64,000 nucleotides of DNA from Actinomadura geliboluensis. GTDB taxonomy: Bacteria > Actinomycetota > Actinomycetes > Streptosporangiales > Streptosporangiaceae. The notes below the pieces were generated by a model. It was not told the DNA's origin, did no database searches, and worked only from the letters and a program-made list of their open reading frames with translations. The stretch lies in NCBI RefSeq assembly GCF_005889745.1, contig NZ_VCKZ01000006.1:1-64000 (forward strand), read 5' to 3'. Each line of letters opens with the position of its first letter. Positions within the stretch are counted from its first letter, which is position 1. Position numbers and translations under genes: made by a program. This document shows, piece after piece, positions 7,540 through 16,624 of this stretch.

Positions 7540-8823
7540 CTATGTAGTCGGGCAGATACATGTAGTTATCGCCCTAGAAATGTCCCCCAGCAACACCTCG
7601 GCGAGTTTTTCCTCCAGGACCGCCACGCGACGTTCCGCGATGGCGCGCGCCAGCGCCGGGTCCCACGGGCTCCCGCCGACTCGGCCGGGATCGGGAAGAT
7701 CGCCGTCCCCGACCCCGTCCACAGCGGCGAGGTAGTCGCCCGACGACATGCGCCAGGGCACTGCCCCGGTCTTCGCCATCACGTGCGCCGCGATCCGCAA
7801 GCCCTCACCGTCGAAGTCGCCGTGGTACCTCAGGACCGCGCCGGACTCGCCGAGCGCTCGCAGCAGCCGGATGACGGCGCTGTTCGGCCAGCCCGACGAG
7901 CACACCAGCGGCGGGCAACCGGCGCCGAACCGCCCAACGGCCAGCGCGAGAATGGTCGGGTTCTCGGTCACCCATACATCTGGCGAGGGAAGGCGCAGAG
8001 CGGGCGATCCGCGTAGCTGCTCCAGGGTCACCACGGTGGCCTGGCCCGCCTCCGACCACATCCGGAGCGTCCGCGCGAGGACGTCGTCCCCGGTCGGCCT
8101 CAGTCCTGTGACGAGGACGGTGGTGGACAACGTGTCGCACGCCACTCCGGAACGCTCCCACAAGCCCCTGCGCTCGGACGCATCCGCAGGCGGCTCGATC
8201 CCGTACCGAATCGCCTGAGCGCGCAGGACGAGCCCGGGCAGGCGCCCGCCGTCGTCCAGCGCGTGCGAGTCACCGAATAGGTCGGTAGCGAAGGCTTGCA
8301 ACGGCCTGCCGTCCGACGGCAATGCGGCGAGCACCTTCAATGCCCGCTCCAGGAGGCTGCGTGTGGTCGGCACGGACCCCATGACGAGCCCTTGCCGGCG
8401 GACGTCGTCGACCCACTGGGCCAGCTCGGGTTCTCCGCGGACCACGGGATGGTCCGCCAACCACTCCCAGAGGGCGCTTCTCTCGCGTTGCCGCTCTCTC
8501 CGCTCGCGCGCCTGGTCACCGATCGGCCCGAGGAGGGACTCGGTGATCGCCCTGGTGTCCGAACCGGTGAGCTCGATGAAGATCTCGTCCAGGCGCCCGA
8601 CGGGGACGGTGACCGTGGAGCCGGGATAGCGGTCCATGCCCAGCAGGTCCGCCAGGGCCGCGCGCTGCCCCTCGTCCAGGTTCTTGACCGTGACGCGGGT
8701 GACCGCCGCCCCCGTGGAGAACCGCCGGTGCAGCTCCGTCCAGAACGGCCGGAGGTCAGCGGCGCGCAGCCGGTCGGGGATGTGGAGCCGGTCGGGCATG
8801 CCGGGCCGGTCAGGGGCGGTCAT
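7540..8823 (-). CDS. jetD: Wadjet type II JetD (TOPRIM-like nuclease subunit, DUF3323/DUF2399)
   Basis: 427 residues, ATG at 8823 overlapping the jetC stop in ATGA. Known biology: JetD is the nuclease that cleaves small circular DNA once the JetABC SMC motor has extruded it. The C-terminal half contains RYHGDFDGEGLRIAAHV (D336, D338, E340), the acidic cluster of the TOPRIM-like fold in DUF2399. The middle has PLVCSSGWPNSAVIRLL and the N-terminal half matches the DUF3323/TIGR02679 pattern (MDRYPGSTVTVPVGRLDEIF). It is the last gene of the four-gene module, with translation coupled to jetC. No truncation or loss of acidic residues is visible, so it should be active. Confidence 0.88.
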   Translation of the reverse strand: MTAPDRPGMPDRLHIPDRLRAADLRPFWTELHRRFSTGAAVTRVTVKNLDEGQRAALADLLGMDRYPGSTVTVPVGRLDEIFIELTGSDTRAITESLLGPIGDQARERRERQRERSALWEWLADHPVVRGEPELAQWVDDVRRQGLVMGSVPTTRSLLERALKVLAALPSDGRPLQAFATDLFGDSHALDDGGRLPGLVLRAQAIRYGIEPPADASERRGLWERSGVACDTLSTTVLVTGLRPTGDDVLARTLRMWSEAGQATVVTLEQLRGSPALRLPSPDVWVTENPTILALAVGRFGAGCPPLVCSSGWPNSAVIRLLRALGESGAVLRYHGDFDGEGLRIAAHVMAKTGAVPWRMSSGDYLAAVDGVGDGDLPDPGRVGGSPWDPALARAIAERRVAVLEEKLAEVLLGDISRAITTCICPTT

Positions 8824-11800
8824 TCCGCGATGCCCTCCTCGACGGCCTCGGTGCGATGGCCGTCCCAGATGAACCGCGCGGTCGTGACGGCGTTGTCGCC
8901 GTCACCGTCCGCGCCGGTGATGAGCTGGTGGATGGCGATACCGTCCAGCTCCTGGTAGTCGCACCACTCGTGGTCCGAGGTGAGCACCATGTCGAGCTCC
9001 AGGTCCACCAGGAGGTCGAAGACCTGGCCTCGGTTGGCGGCGTCGACGCCGACGAACACCTCGTCCAGGAGGATGAAGCGCGGGCAGTCGGGGTCGGTCT
9101 GGTAGTGCGCGGCGACGGCGGCGAACAGGGGCAGGTGCAGCGCAATCGCCTTTTCCCCGCCCGACAGCGCACCGTGCAACTTGCGAGTGAGATCCTGCCA
9201 GCCCTTGCCGTCTCCGCGTTCGAGCCGGACGGTGAAGCGGTGCCAGGTGGTGTAATCCAGGACCTCCATGAGTTGCTCCTCCCAGCTCGCCGCGGTGTTC
9301 GCGGCCCGTGCCTCCTCCACGCGGTCGCGGAAGAACCGGTAGAGCGCCTCCCGGTCGGCGCCGCTCAGCCGCGCAGGGTCGCGGAGCAGCAGGTCACGCG
9401 CCGCGCGAATCCCGGCGCTCTGCTGCGGATCGACCTGCCAGACCAGCCGCACCGCGACCCGCGAGGCCGTCCGCACCCGCTCCAGGCGGCGGTTCATGCC
9501 GTCCACGAGTTCGGTCGCCTGCCGGATCCGGTCGGCGAGGTGCCTGCGCGTGTCGCCGGCGAGCGTCCGGTCGAACAGGTCGCGTTCCCTGTCGGTGATG
9601 TCTTCGCGCCGCCGGTCGCGTTCCGCGCGCAGTGCGGTGCTCAACTCCGCCGCGCCGACGCGCACTCCGTTCATGGTCGCGGTGAGCACTTGGACGTCCT
9701 CGTCCGGGGTGAGTTCCAGATCCGCCTGGTCGGCGAGGACGTCACGCGCGTGGTGCATCGCCTCGGACAAGAGGTGCTCGGCATCCCTGACGTTCTTAGG
9801 CTCGTACGGCGTCCGGGCCGGGAGTGAGGCGGCGACCGAGCGTGCGCCTTCCAGGGTGGCCTTCACGCCCCCGTCCGGGTCGAGCCGCACGGCGAGCGCG
9901 GCGTCGTCGGCCAGGTGGCCGGTGACCAGATGCCGGAACCGTGCCGCGGCCTGGTCCCGGGCGGCGACCGCGTCGTCCCGTGCCCTCTCCGCGACGCCGA
10001 CGGCCTCCTCCAAGCGGCCGAGACGCTTTTCCAGTTCCAGCAGGGCGCGGCGGAGCGTCCCGCACCGGGTTTCGCATTCGCCGAGTTCGGTCCTGGCCTC
10101 CCGCAGGTTCTCCAGCACCTGCCGGTGCTCGACGCCGATCGAGGCGTCGATGGCCGCGAGCTTTTCGCTTACCTCGGCGGCCTCCTCTATGGCGTCCCGG
10201 GCGCGGTCCGCGGACTCGGCAGCGGTCGCCGCGTAGTCGCCCGCCGTCCGCGCCGCTTCGGCGGCGCGGGCTTCGGCGGTTTGGAGCGCCTCGCAGTGCT
10301 GGAGCCACACGTGCCCGTTGTCCCGGAAGTCGCGGACCGCCACGGCCAGAGCGTCCAGTGCGGACTCGCCGACCGGCAGGCCGTTCTCGGCGCCGAGTAT
10401 GGTCAGCGCGCGCAGCGCGGCGGATGCCTCCGACTCGCGTCCGCGCAGCCGTTTCTCGGCGCGCTCCAGCTCGTCACCGCGCTGCGCCAGCGAGCGCTCT
10501 GCGGCGTCCAGGGCACTGGACGCGGCGCTGAGCGGCCGATGCGGAGGGCGGTCGCCCAACTCGGTCTCGAGGGCGGCACGGGCGGCGCCGACCCTCCCGA
10601 GACTCTCCTCGCAAGCCGCCTCCTCCGCCTCCAGGACACCGATCTCCGCGTCGAGTTCGGCGATGCGGCGGCGCCGTTCGCGTTCCCGGGCGGTGGCGCC
10701 GATGAAGGCGGGCTCAGGTTTGGTCCAGCGGCCGGTGAGAGTGCCCAGCCGCCAGGACCCGTCCGTCCCCGCCACGGCGGGATGGTCGGTCGCTAGGGCG
10801 TTCGGTGCGCAGGCGATGCCCGACAGGACGGCATGCAGCACCTCGGCGGACACCTGACTGTCGGGCTCGGCGACCAGGACGGAGGCGAGGCTGGTTTCGG
10901 GGGCGGGGCGAGCGAGCAGCGCCGTGGCAAAGGCGTCGTGCTCATCCTGGAGGAGGGCGCCGTCGGGCAGTACCCAGGCGTCCAGGAGCCCGGCGGCCTG
11001 GAGCGCGGCCTCGATGCCGGCCTGCGCCTCGGGCGTGACCGACGGGGCGAAGGCGACCAGGCGCCAAAGCGGACCACCCGGCCGTGCCGACCGGTCGGCG
11101 GGGCGCGTCTCCGGAGCGTCCGGCTCGACAGCCGGCCGAGCGGCAAGGTCCCCGCGCCGCCTCCTCTTGGCTGCCAGCTTCTCCCGCACCACGTCGCGAC
11201 GGGAGTGCCACCCGGCCTCCTCGGCGGCACACCGTTCGACGGCATCCGCGCGCGCGGCGAACACCAGCTCGTCGCATTCGCGCTCGTCCTCCACCGCCCG
11301 TACCAGCGCCTCGGCGTCGAGCGTCGCGAGTTGGACGCAGCCACGCACCCAGCCGTCGAGCGCCTCCGCCAACCGGTCGCGTTCATGCTCGTACCGGTTG
11401 CGGGCCTCATCGCGGTGCACGGCGGCCTCGTCCAGTCGCTCTCGGCTCCCGTCGCGCTCGGACAGCGCGTCATCTCGGCGTTCCACGGCCATGCGATGCT
11501 GCTGGATCGCCGTGCGCAGCGCGCCGATCTGCTCCTCGCGGCTCCGCACGGCCGCGCGAAACAGGCCGCGTGCGCGCTGGACGCCGTCCGCCGTGGCCTC
11601 GGCGGCCGCCGGAGCGGCCTCATCGTGGACGGCGGCGAGGCCGGCGCGGTCGGCCGCCCTTCGTGTGTCGTCCTCGGCCCGGCCCGTGAGGGAGCGCTGC
11701 GTCGCCGCCTCCGCACGCGCGTGCTCGGCCTCTTCTCCACGCCGCAGGGCGTCCGCCGCGTGCTTGTCCGCGGTGCGCCGCGCCTGCGCCGCCGCCCTGG

Positions 11801-12872
11801 TGGCGGAGCGCACCCGTTCCTGGAGGTTGGCCAGCTCGTGCCCCGCGCGGTAGGCGTCGCTCTCCTTGAGGCCGTCGATGCGGGCGGCGAGCGCACGTCC
11901 CCGCGCCTCGTACTCCGCCAGCCGCCGGGCGGTCTCGTCGCGTTCCCGCGACGCCTTCTCGTGCTCCTCCCGACCGGTGCGGGCCTTGCCGGTGAGGCCG
12001 TCCATGGTGCTGGTGGCCGAGATGAGCCGGGCCGCGGCCGCGCGCAGGACGCGCTGGGCGTAGGTGCGCTGCCGGGCGGCGAGGCGGCCGGCCTCCTGGA
12101 CGTGCTGGTCCAGCCGCCGCAGTTCCTCGCGCTGCCGGTCCAGCCGCTCGAAGCCTTCCGCGATCTCGTGGATCTCGCCCTCGCCGAGCGGCGGGAGCGC
12201 GCTGGACAGCAGGTCGGAGAGCAGCCCTGGGTCGAGCCGTTCCGACAACTTCGGGGTGCGGAGCTGCCGCAGCGCGGTGAGCAGCGAGTCGTAGCGCTGC
12301 TCGGTCAGCCCGCCGTAGAGCGTCCGCCGGACGGCTGTGCGGTACGCCTCCGCCGACTCGTGCACTTGGCCGTGCGTCCCGATGGCTTCGGCGAGATGCG
12401 CGCGAGTGAGGGGCTGGCCGCCGTCACCGGTGAGACTGAGCCCGCCGGGGACGCCGACGCGCTGCGCGGTGCTGAAGTAGGCGACCGTGACGTTCTTGGT
12501 GTTGGCGGTGGCCTGGAGGCGCGCCCCGCACGTGAACCAGCGCGGCCCATGCGCGAATTCGAGCCACACATAGCCGACGCGGGTCTTGCCGCTGTGGCCA
12601 TCACCCATCAGGTTCCAGTGCATGGTCCGTTCGCTGCCGCCGAATGTCGACAGACGGCTCGGCTTGAGGCTGGCGTCCAGTAGGTAGGGCAGGAGCAGTT
12701 CCAGGGCCTTGCTCTTCCCGCTGCCGTTAGGGCCGCGCAGCAGCAGCCGTCCCTTATGGAATTCGAGGACCTCGTCGTAGTAGCGCCAGATGTTGAGGAT
12801 GCCCGCCCTGGTGGGCCGCCACCGCGTCGCCGCCTCCTCCTTCTCCGCCGGAACGAGTTCGGTGACGGTCAC
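8820..12872 (-). CDS. jetC: Wadjet type II JetC (SMC-like ATPase, TIGR02680)
   Basis: 1350 residues, GTG at 12872 overlapping the jetB stop (GTGA). It is an SMC/SbcC-like ATPase with the Walker A motif RGPNGSGKSKALEL at about 46-59, a very long Ala/Arg/Glu-rich coiled coil on both arms, the ABC signature LSGGEKAIALHLPLF at about 1236, and Walker B FILLDEVFVGVDAAN (D1270, E1271). This layout and length match the TIGR02680 component of type II Wadjet (MksF/MukB-like). Role: it forms the loop-extruding core with JetA (kleisin-like) and JetB and senses plasmid topology. All nucleotide motifs are intact. Confidence 0.92.
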   Translation of the reverse strand: MTVTELVPAEKEEAATRWRPTRAGILNIWRYYDEVLEFHKGRLLLRGPNGSGKSKALELLLPYLLDASLKPSRLSTFGGSERTMHWNLMGDGHSGKTRVGYVWLEFAHGPRWFTCGARLQATANTKNVTVAYFSTAQRVGVPGGLSLTGDGGQPLTRAHLAEAIGTHGQVHESAEAYRTAVRRTLYGGLTEQRYDSLLTALRQLRTPKLSERLDPGLLSDLLSSALPPLGEGEIHEIAEGFERLDRQREELRRLDQHVQEAGRLAARQRTYAQRVLRAAAARLISATSTMDGLTGKARTGREEHEKASRERDETARRLAEYEARGRALAARIDGLKESDAYRAGHELANLQERVRSATRAAAQARRTADKHAADALRRGEEAEHARAEAATQRSLTGRAEDDTRRAADRAGLAAVHDEAAPAAAEATADGVQRARGLFRAAVRSREEQIGALRTAIQQHRMAVERRDDALSERDGSRERLDEAAVHRDEARNRYEHERDRLAEALDGWVRGCVQLATLDAEALVRAVEDERECDELVFAARADAVERCAAEEAGWHSRRDVVREKLAAKRRRRGDLAARPAVEPDAPETRPADRSARPGGPLWRLVAFAPSVTPEAQAGIEAALQAAGLLDAWVLPDGALLQDEHDAFATALLARPAPETSLASVLVAEPDSQVSAEVLHAVLSGIACAPNALATDHPAVAGTDGSWRLGTLTGRWTKPEPAFIGATARERERRRRIAELDAEIGVLEAEEAACEESLGRVGAARAALETELGDRPPHRPLSAASSALDAAERSLAQRGDELERAEKRLRGRESEASAALRALTILGAENGLPVGESALDALAVAVRDFRDNGHVWLQHCEALQTAEARAAEAARTAGDYAATAAESADRARDAIEEAAEVSEKLAAIDASIGVEHRQVLENLREARTELGECETRCGTLRRALLELEKRLGRLEEAVGVAERARDDAVAARDQAAARFRHLVTGHLADDAALAVRLDPDGGVKATLEGARSVAASLPARTPYEPKNVRDAEHLLSEAMHHARDVLADQADLELTPDEDVQVLTATMNGVRVGAAELSTALRAERDRRREDITDRERDLFDRTLAGDTRRHLADRIRQATELVDGMNRRLERVRTASRVAVRLVWQVDPQQSAGIRAARDLLLRDPARLSGADREALYRFFRDRVEEARAANTAASWEEQLMEVLDYTTWHRFTVRLERGDGKGWQDLTRKLHGALSGGEKAIALHLPLFAAVAAHYQTDPDCPRFILLDEVFVGVDAANRGQVFDLLVDLELDMVLTSDHEWCDYQELDGIAIHQLITGADGDGDNAVTTARFIWDGHRTEAVEEGIAE

Positions 12873-14053
12873 GAAGGCTCCTCTCGGGTGACGCTGTAAC
12901 GGTGAGCCGCGGGCAGCGCCCGCACGAGGCCGCCCTTCGGCCTGGCGAGGCCGAACCCGTACAGGACGGACAGCGCGTCGTCGACCAGCCGCGCCGCGCC
13001 CCCTTCGGACTGGTAGGCCATCGCCCAGCGCGGACGCCGCTCCAGGAGCCGCGCGACCTCCCCCGTGAGCACCGCGCGGGACGACTCCCCGTCCCTTACC
13101 AGGCGGTCGAGCAGCAACAGCGCCGCCACCTTCGCGTGGCTCCCGTCATCGGGGAACTTGGAGTCGGTGGCGAGGGCGTCGGTGTCGACCAGAAGGTAGC
13201 CTTCGGCGCGCTCTTCGAACTCCAGCCCGGCCTCCTCCGCCGCGCGGCGGAGGATCTGCCGCCCGGTCAGGGAGCCCGCGTAGGCGATCTCGGCCGGGGA
13301 CAGGTCCGTCCGGTAAACGACCGGGTCATCCAGGAGCCTGCGCAGCAGGGAGTGCCTCGCCCACAGGTTCTTCTGCGTCTCCGTGGGCTCGTCCGACCCG
13401 TACCGGCGCTCGACGGCCAGTTCGTCCAGGTCGGGCCAGCCAGTGCCGGTGAGCCGCGAAGGAGCGACCGGAGCGGACAGGAGCCGCATCGTGCGGGTCG
13501 TGTCCACCCGGTACAGCACCTTGGCCTCGGCGTTGTCGAGGAAGGCGTCCGTCGCCCCGTCGACGGCCGTGACCGCGCCGTAGTGCTCCAGCAGCTTCAG
13601 CGCGTCGACGAACGCGGCCCGCTCCTCGCCGCGCACCGGGTCGAAGGACGGGATCTGCTCGTCGGCGCCCGCCGCCTGCACGACCCGCTGCGCGAGCATT
13701 CCGATCGTCGTCACCGGCGCGGCGAGCGCCTCAGCCGCGACCAGGCACAGCAGCGTGTACCTGCGCCGGTCGAACGGCGCCCGCGTCGACCGCCGGCGTC
13801 TGGCCGGACGCGACGGGTCGGCGGCCCCCCGCACCTTGACCAGCCGCGCGTAACCGAGCCGTGGCTCGATGAACAGCCGCCAGCCGCAGTAGTAGTCGAA
13901 CCACCGGGTGAGGGCGGCATGGCGCCGCCGGACCAGGTCGAACCCCTCCGGGTCGGTGTGCAGCGAGACCAGTGGTCGGCCCAGCAGGAGCCGGATCGCA
14001 CGCGCCAGCTCCTCCTTCTCCTCCCGGGCGAGCTGGTTGGCCAGAGTGCTCAC
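12869..14053 (-). CDS. jetB: Wadjet type II JetB (DUF2398/TIGR02678, KITE-like subunit)
   Basis: 394 residues from the GTG at 14053, which overlaps the jetA stop in GTGA; a much longer open frame upstream is only the shadow of jetA. Landmarks are the N-terminal EKEELARAIRLLLGRPLVS, FDYYCGWRLFIEPRLGYARLVK, RRRYTLLCLVAAEAL, and the C-terminal LLLLDRLVRDGESSR and RPRWAMAYQSEGGAARL. These fit DUF2398/TIGR02678, the winged-helix KITE-like subunit of the complex. It bridges the JetA kleisin to the SMC dimer; no catalytic motif is expected and none is seen. Confidence 0.85.
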   Translation of the reverse strand: MSTLANQLAREEKEELARAIRLLLGRPLVSLHTDPEGFDLVRRRHAALTRWFDYYCGWRLFIEPRLGYARLVKVRGAADPSRPARRRRSTRAPFDRRRYTLLCLVAAEALAAPVTTIGMLAQRVVQAAGADEQIPSFDPVRGEERAAFVDALKLLEHYGAVTAVDGATDAFLDNAEAKVLYRVDTTRTMRLLSAPVAPSRLTGTGWPDLDELAVERRYGSDEPTETQKNLWARHSLLRRLLDDPVVYRTDLSPAEIAYAGSLTGRQILRRAAEEAGLEFEERAEGYLLVDTDALATDSKFPDDGSHAKVAALLLLDRLVRDGESSRAVLTGEVARLLERRPRWAMAYQSEGGAARLVDDALSVLYGFGLARPKGGLVRALPAAHRYSVTREEPS

Positions 14054-15588
14054 GCGCCGGACGCCTTCCGCGCCGAGCCCGCGGCCGTGAAGCGGATGTC
14101 GACCAGGTAGTCGGGACCGCGGAACACACCGCGCGGCGTGCGCAGCTCGGCGGCGCGGCCGTCCGCCGGCGGCCAGAGCCGGACCTCGATCCGGCCGTCG
14201 GACGTGCCGGCACGCCGCATCCCGTCGCCGCCGGGCCGCGCGGCGAGCGCCCGGCCGATCAGGTCCAGCAGCCGCCGCAGCGTGTCGTGCTCGACGCGCC
14301 GGAACGACGAGAGCCGTACCGGGCCGTCGGTGGCGAGCCATTGCCAGGCCGCCTCCAGCTCCGCCCGCTCGCGCCTCGCGCGTTCGCGCCGCTCCGCGCG
14401 CAGGGCGCGGACGTCGCGCACCTTGGCCGTCCGTCCCACGCGTTCCGTGCGGCCGCTCGTGCGCAGCAGCGCGGACACCTCCACCGGCGGGGTCTCGGCC
14501 CAGCTCGCCGCCGTGGGGATGGGTTCGGCGTCCACGTGGGCCAAGTGCGCGTGCCGTGCGGACGCCAGCCCGAACGCCGTCCCCCACAGCCGGTGGGCGT
14601 CGTCCTCGCTCGGCGCGCTGGCGAACCAGCGCGCGAGCGTCCGGAAGTCGGCCGCCGCGCTGGACGAGCGGCGCCGCGACTCGATGATCCGGTCGAGCAC
14701 CTGCAGCAGGGACACGATCGCCCTGCGCGCCACGTCGTGCAGCTGCCGGACGCGCGGCGTCCCCTCCGCGGGCCGGAACCACAGACGCAGCCCTTCCCAT
14801 TTCGCCTGCCGCGCGGCAAGCCAGGCGATCGCGGGGTCGGCGCCCTGGACCGGGGGCAGTTCCGCCCCGTCCAGCGCCCGGCTGTGCAGGACACTGACAC
14901 CCCGCTCCTCGACTTCACCGAGAGTGGCCTGTATCGCGTCGGCGCGCATGTCCAGATTGGTGACGAACTCCTGGAGATAGGCGACCGTCGCACTCTTGAC
15001 GTCATTGAACGTCGCAAGATCGGCGCCTTCCGCCCGCATCAGCCGCTGCAATTCGCCATTGAACGACTTGGTGTTGTTCCGTAGCGCGTCGAGATGGCCC
15101 TCCAACTCCTGGAGCGTGGTGAAGATGCGCCGGTTGAGGGCCGGGTCGTCGTCCTTGAGCAGCTCGCCCAACTCCCCGAGCCGGTCGGCGATCGCGTCCA
15201 GCACGGCCGTCTGCAACGCGCCCGACGAGCTGAGCACGGCCAGCGCGTGCTGTACTCCGGCGAACGCGGCCTCACCCCGCTGCGTCAGCGAGTACTGGAG
15301 GTTCTTGCGCTCGTACTCCTCGGCCGTGGCGTAGCTGCCCGCATGGTTCTGCACGACGTCGAGCAACTGCCATTTGACGAGCTGCTCCAGCGCGCGGGTC
15401 AGCGACGCGTCGTCCACGGGCGCGTAGAACCCCGCGTCCCGCAGCCGCTCCTTCACCTCGTCGAACGCCAGCGACGTCTCCAGCCGCTCGTTCGCCTCCC
15501 CGAACGCGTACATGACCGCGGTGTGCAGGTCGGCGCGCTCGGTGACGGTGAACGCGAACATCCCGTCCGGGACCCGCGGCAACGCCAT
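14050..15588 (-). CDS. jetA: Wadjet type II JetA (DUF2397/TIGR02677, kleisin-like subunit)
   Basis: 512 residues, ATG at 15588, 22 bp after the stop of the CBS-HEPN gene. The sequence is mainly helical: MFAFTVTERADLHTAVMYAFGEANERLET at the N-terminus, a central DALRNNTKSFNGELQRLM and YLQEFVTNLDMRADAI region, and a C-terminal DTLRRLLDLIGRALAAR and VRLSSFRRVEHDTL segment, as in DUF2397/TIGR02677. In type II Wadjet this is the kleisin-like protein that closes the SMC ring. It is the first jet gene, but the tight spacing to the two upstream genes suggests the module is transcribed from the promoter near 18.39 kb. Confidence 0.85.
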   Translation of the reverse strand: MALPRVPDGMFAFTVTERADLHTAVMYAFGEANERLETSLAFDEVKERLRDAGFYAPVDDASLTRALEQLVKWQLLDVVQNHAGSYATAEEYERKNLQYSLTQRGEAAFAGVQHALAVLSSSGALQTAVLDAIADRLGELGELLKDDDPALNRRIFTTLQELEGHLDALRNNTKSFNGELQRLMRAEGADLATFNDVKSATVAYLQEFVTNLDMRADAIQATLGEVEERGVSVLHSRALDGAELPPVQGADPAIAWLAARQAKWEGLRLWFRPAEGTPRVRQLHDVARRAIVSLLQVLDRIIESRRRSSSAAADFRTLARWFASAPSEDDAHRLWGTAFGLASARHAHLAHVDAEPIPTAASWAETPPVEVSALLRTSGRTERVGRTAKVRDVRALRAERRERARRERAELEAAWQWLATDGPVRLSSFRRVEHDTLRRLLDLIGRALAARPGGDGMRRAGTSDGRIEVRLWPPADGRAAELRTPRGVFRGPDYLVDIRFTAAGSARKASGA

Positions 15589-15610
15589 TTCCGCTCGCCC
15601 CCTCGTTTCC

Positions 15611-16624
15611 TCACGGCAATGGGTCGAGCCTACGCAACCACTTGGCGAAGTTCTCCAGCGTCTGCATGCGGGCCGGAGTCAGAGGTTCGGGCCGGAAGTG
15701 CATGACCTCGTTGCGGATGCCATTGACCTCTTTAAGGTCTTCCAGGAAGAGGCCATGGTCGACGTCCCAACCGAGCCGGCTCCAGATGTCGGCTTTCATG
15801 AGTACGTGCCGACAGCCGCCGAACGTCAGGCCGTGCACGGATTCGACCTTGTTCTGCGAGGCCGCGGCCCGGATGTCCTCCAGCGTGCACACCTTGTCGA
15901 TGTGCCGACGGATACGGCGCTCTATCTCGCTGATCAGTAGGAACGGCCCCGCCAGCATCGCGAACCGCTCCGACAGGTCGGCCGTCGTGATGATCCCCGA
16001 GAGCTTACCCGCCTCGGCGACGAACGCGAATCCGTGGCGGCTGATCTCGGGGATCCGGTCGAGCAGCTTGTCCTCCGGATGCAGGACCTCGGGCGAGACT
16101 CCCATCAGGTGGTGGCGCAGCTCTCCGCCCAGGCCGGAGATCCGTGCGTCCGAGATGGACTCCCATGTGACGGCCCCGCGCAGGTCCGCGCCGTCGAGAA
16201 CCGCCAGCTGTGAATATCCGTGCCGCATCATGAGCGTCTGGGCGCGGCGGAGCGGGTCGTTGATGTCGACGGCTAGGACGCCTCGGCGGGCGCTGGGCAG
16301 CTCACCCACGCAAAGCGACACCGGCGGGAACCTCTCCTCGGGTTCACCGTCCGCGGGTACCTCGTCCTCTCCGGTGTCCCCCGCCGCCGGCGGTTCGTCC
16401 TCCTCGGCGCCGACGACGCGGACGGTGTCCCTCATGTCACGGACGAAGCGAAAGTCGGGCTCCGTTGCCAGGCCGGCCCCGGCCAGCGCCTTGGTGATCT
16501 CAGCGACCGCGGCCGGCCCGCGAGAGACGTGGCCCCATAGCGCCAGCAGATCGCGGACGCTGATCGCCACCGGGTCGTCGCTCTTGCGCGCCGCGGCCTC
16601 GGCGAGAAACTCCGCGGGGGTCAC
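15611..16624 (-). CDS. Tandem CBS domains fused to a HEPN-like domain
   Basis: 337 residues from the GTG at 16624, which overlaps the stop of the DUF262 gene (GTGA). After a helical N-terminus and an acidic Asp/Glu/Pro linker (about 70-105) come two CBS motifs: RRAQTLMMRHGYSQLAVLD then LRGAVTWESI, and LLDRIPEISRHGFAFVAEAG then LSGIITTADLSERF. CBS pairs bind adenine nucleotides. The C-terminal 110 residues are helical, begin SEIERRIRRHIDKV and contain GIRNEVMHFRP, in which R304-N-x-x-x-H309 matches the R-x4-6-H motif of HEPN ribonucleases. I infer a nucleotide-gated HEPN effector. It is coupled to the DUF262 gene and lies 22 bp before jetA. The HEPN call rests on one motif plus helical context. 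Confidence 0.65.
   Translation of the reverse strand: MTPAEFLAEAAARKSDDPVAISVRDLLALWGHVSRGPAAVAEITKALAGAGLATEPDFRFVRDMRDTVRVVGAEEDEPPAAGDTGEDEVPADGEPEERFPPVSLCVGELPSARRGVLAVDINDPLRRAQTLMMRHGYSQLAVLDGADLRGAVTWESISDARISGLGGELRHHLMGVSPEVLHPEDKLLDRIPEISRHGFAFVAEAGKLSGIITTADLSERFAMLAGPFLLISEIERRIRRHIDKVCTLEDIRAAASQNKVESVHGLTFGGCRHVLMKADIWSRLGWDVDHGLFLEDLKEVNGIRNEVMHFRPEPLTPARMQTLENFAKWLRRLDPLP

Noticed and set aside
12869-14800. 643-residue version of JetB
   Set aside because: The first 249 codons are the shadow of jetA; the GTG in the GTGA overlap at 14053 gives the family-typical size.
7540-15588. Type I Wadjet or a plain MukBEF condensin
   Set aside because: The subunits match the DUF2397/DUF2398/TIGR02680/DUF2399 set of type II, and the nuclease subunit is present, which housekeeping condensins lack.
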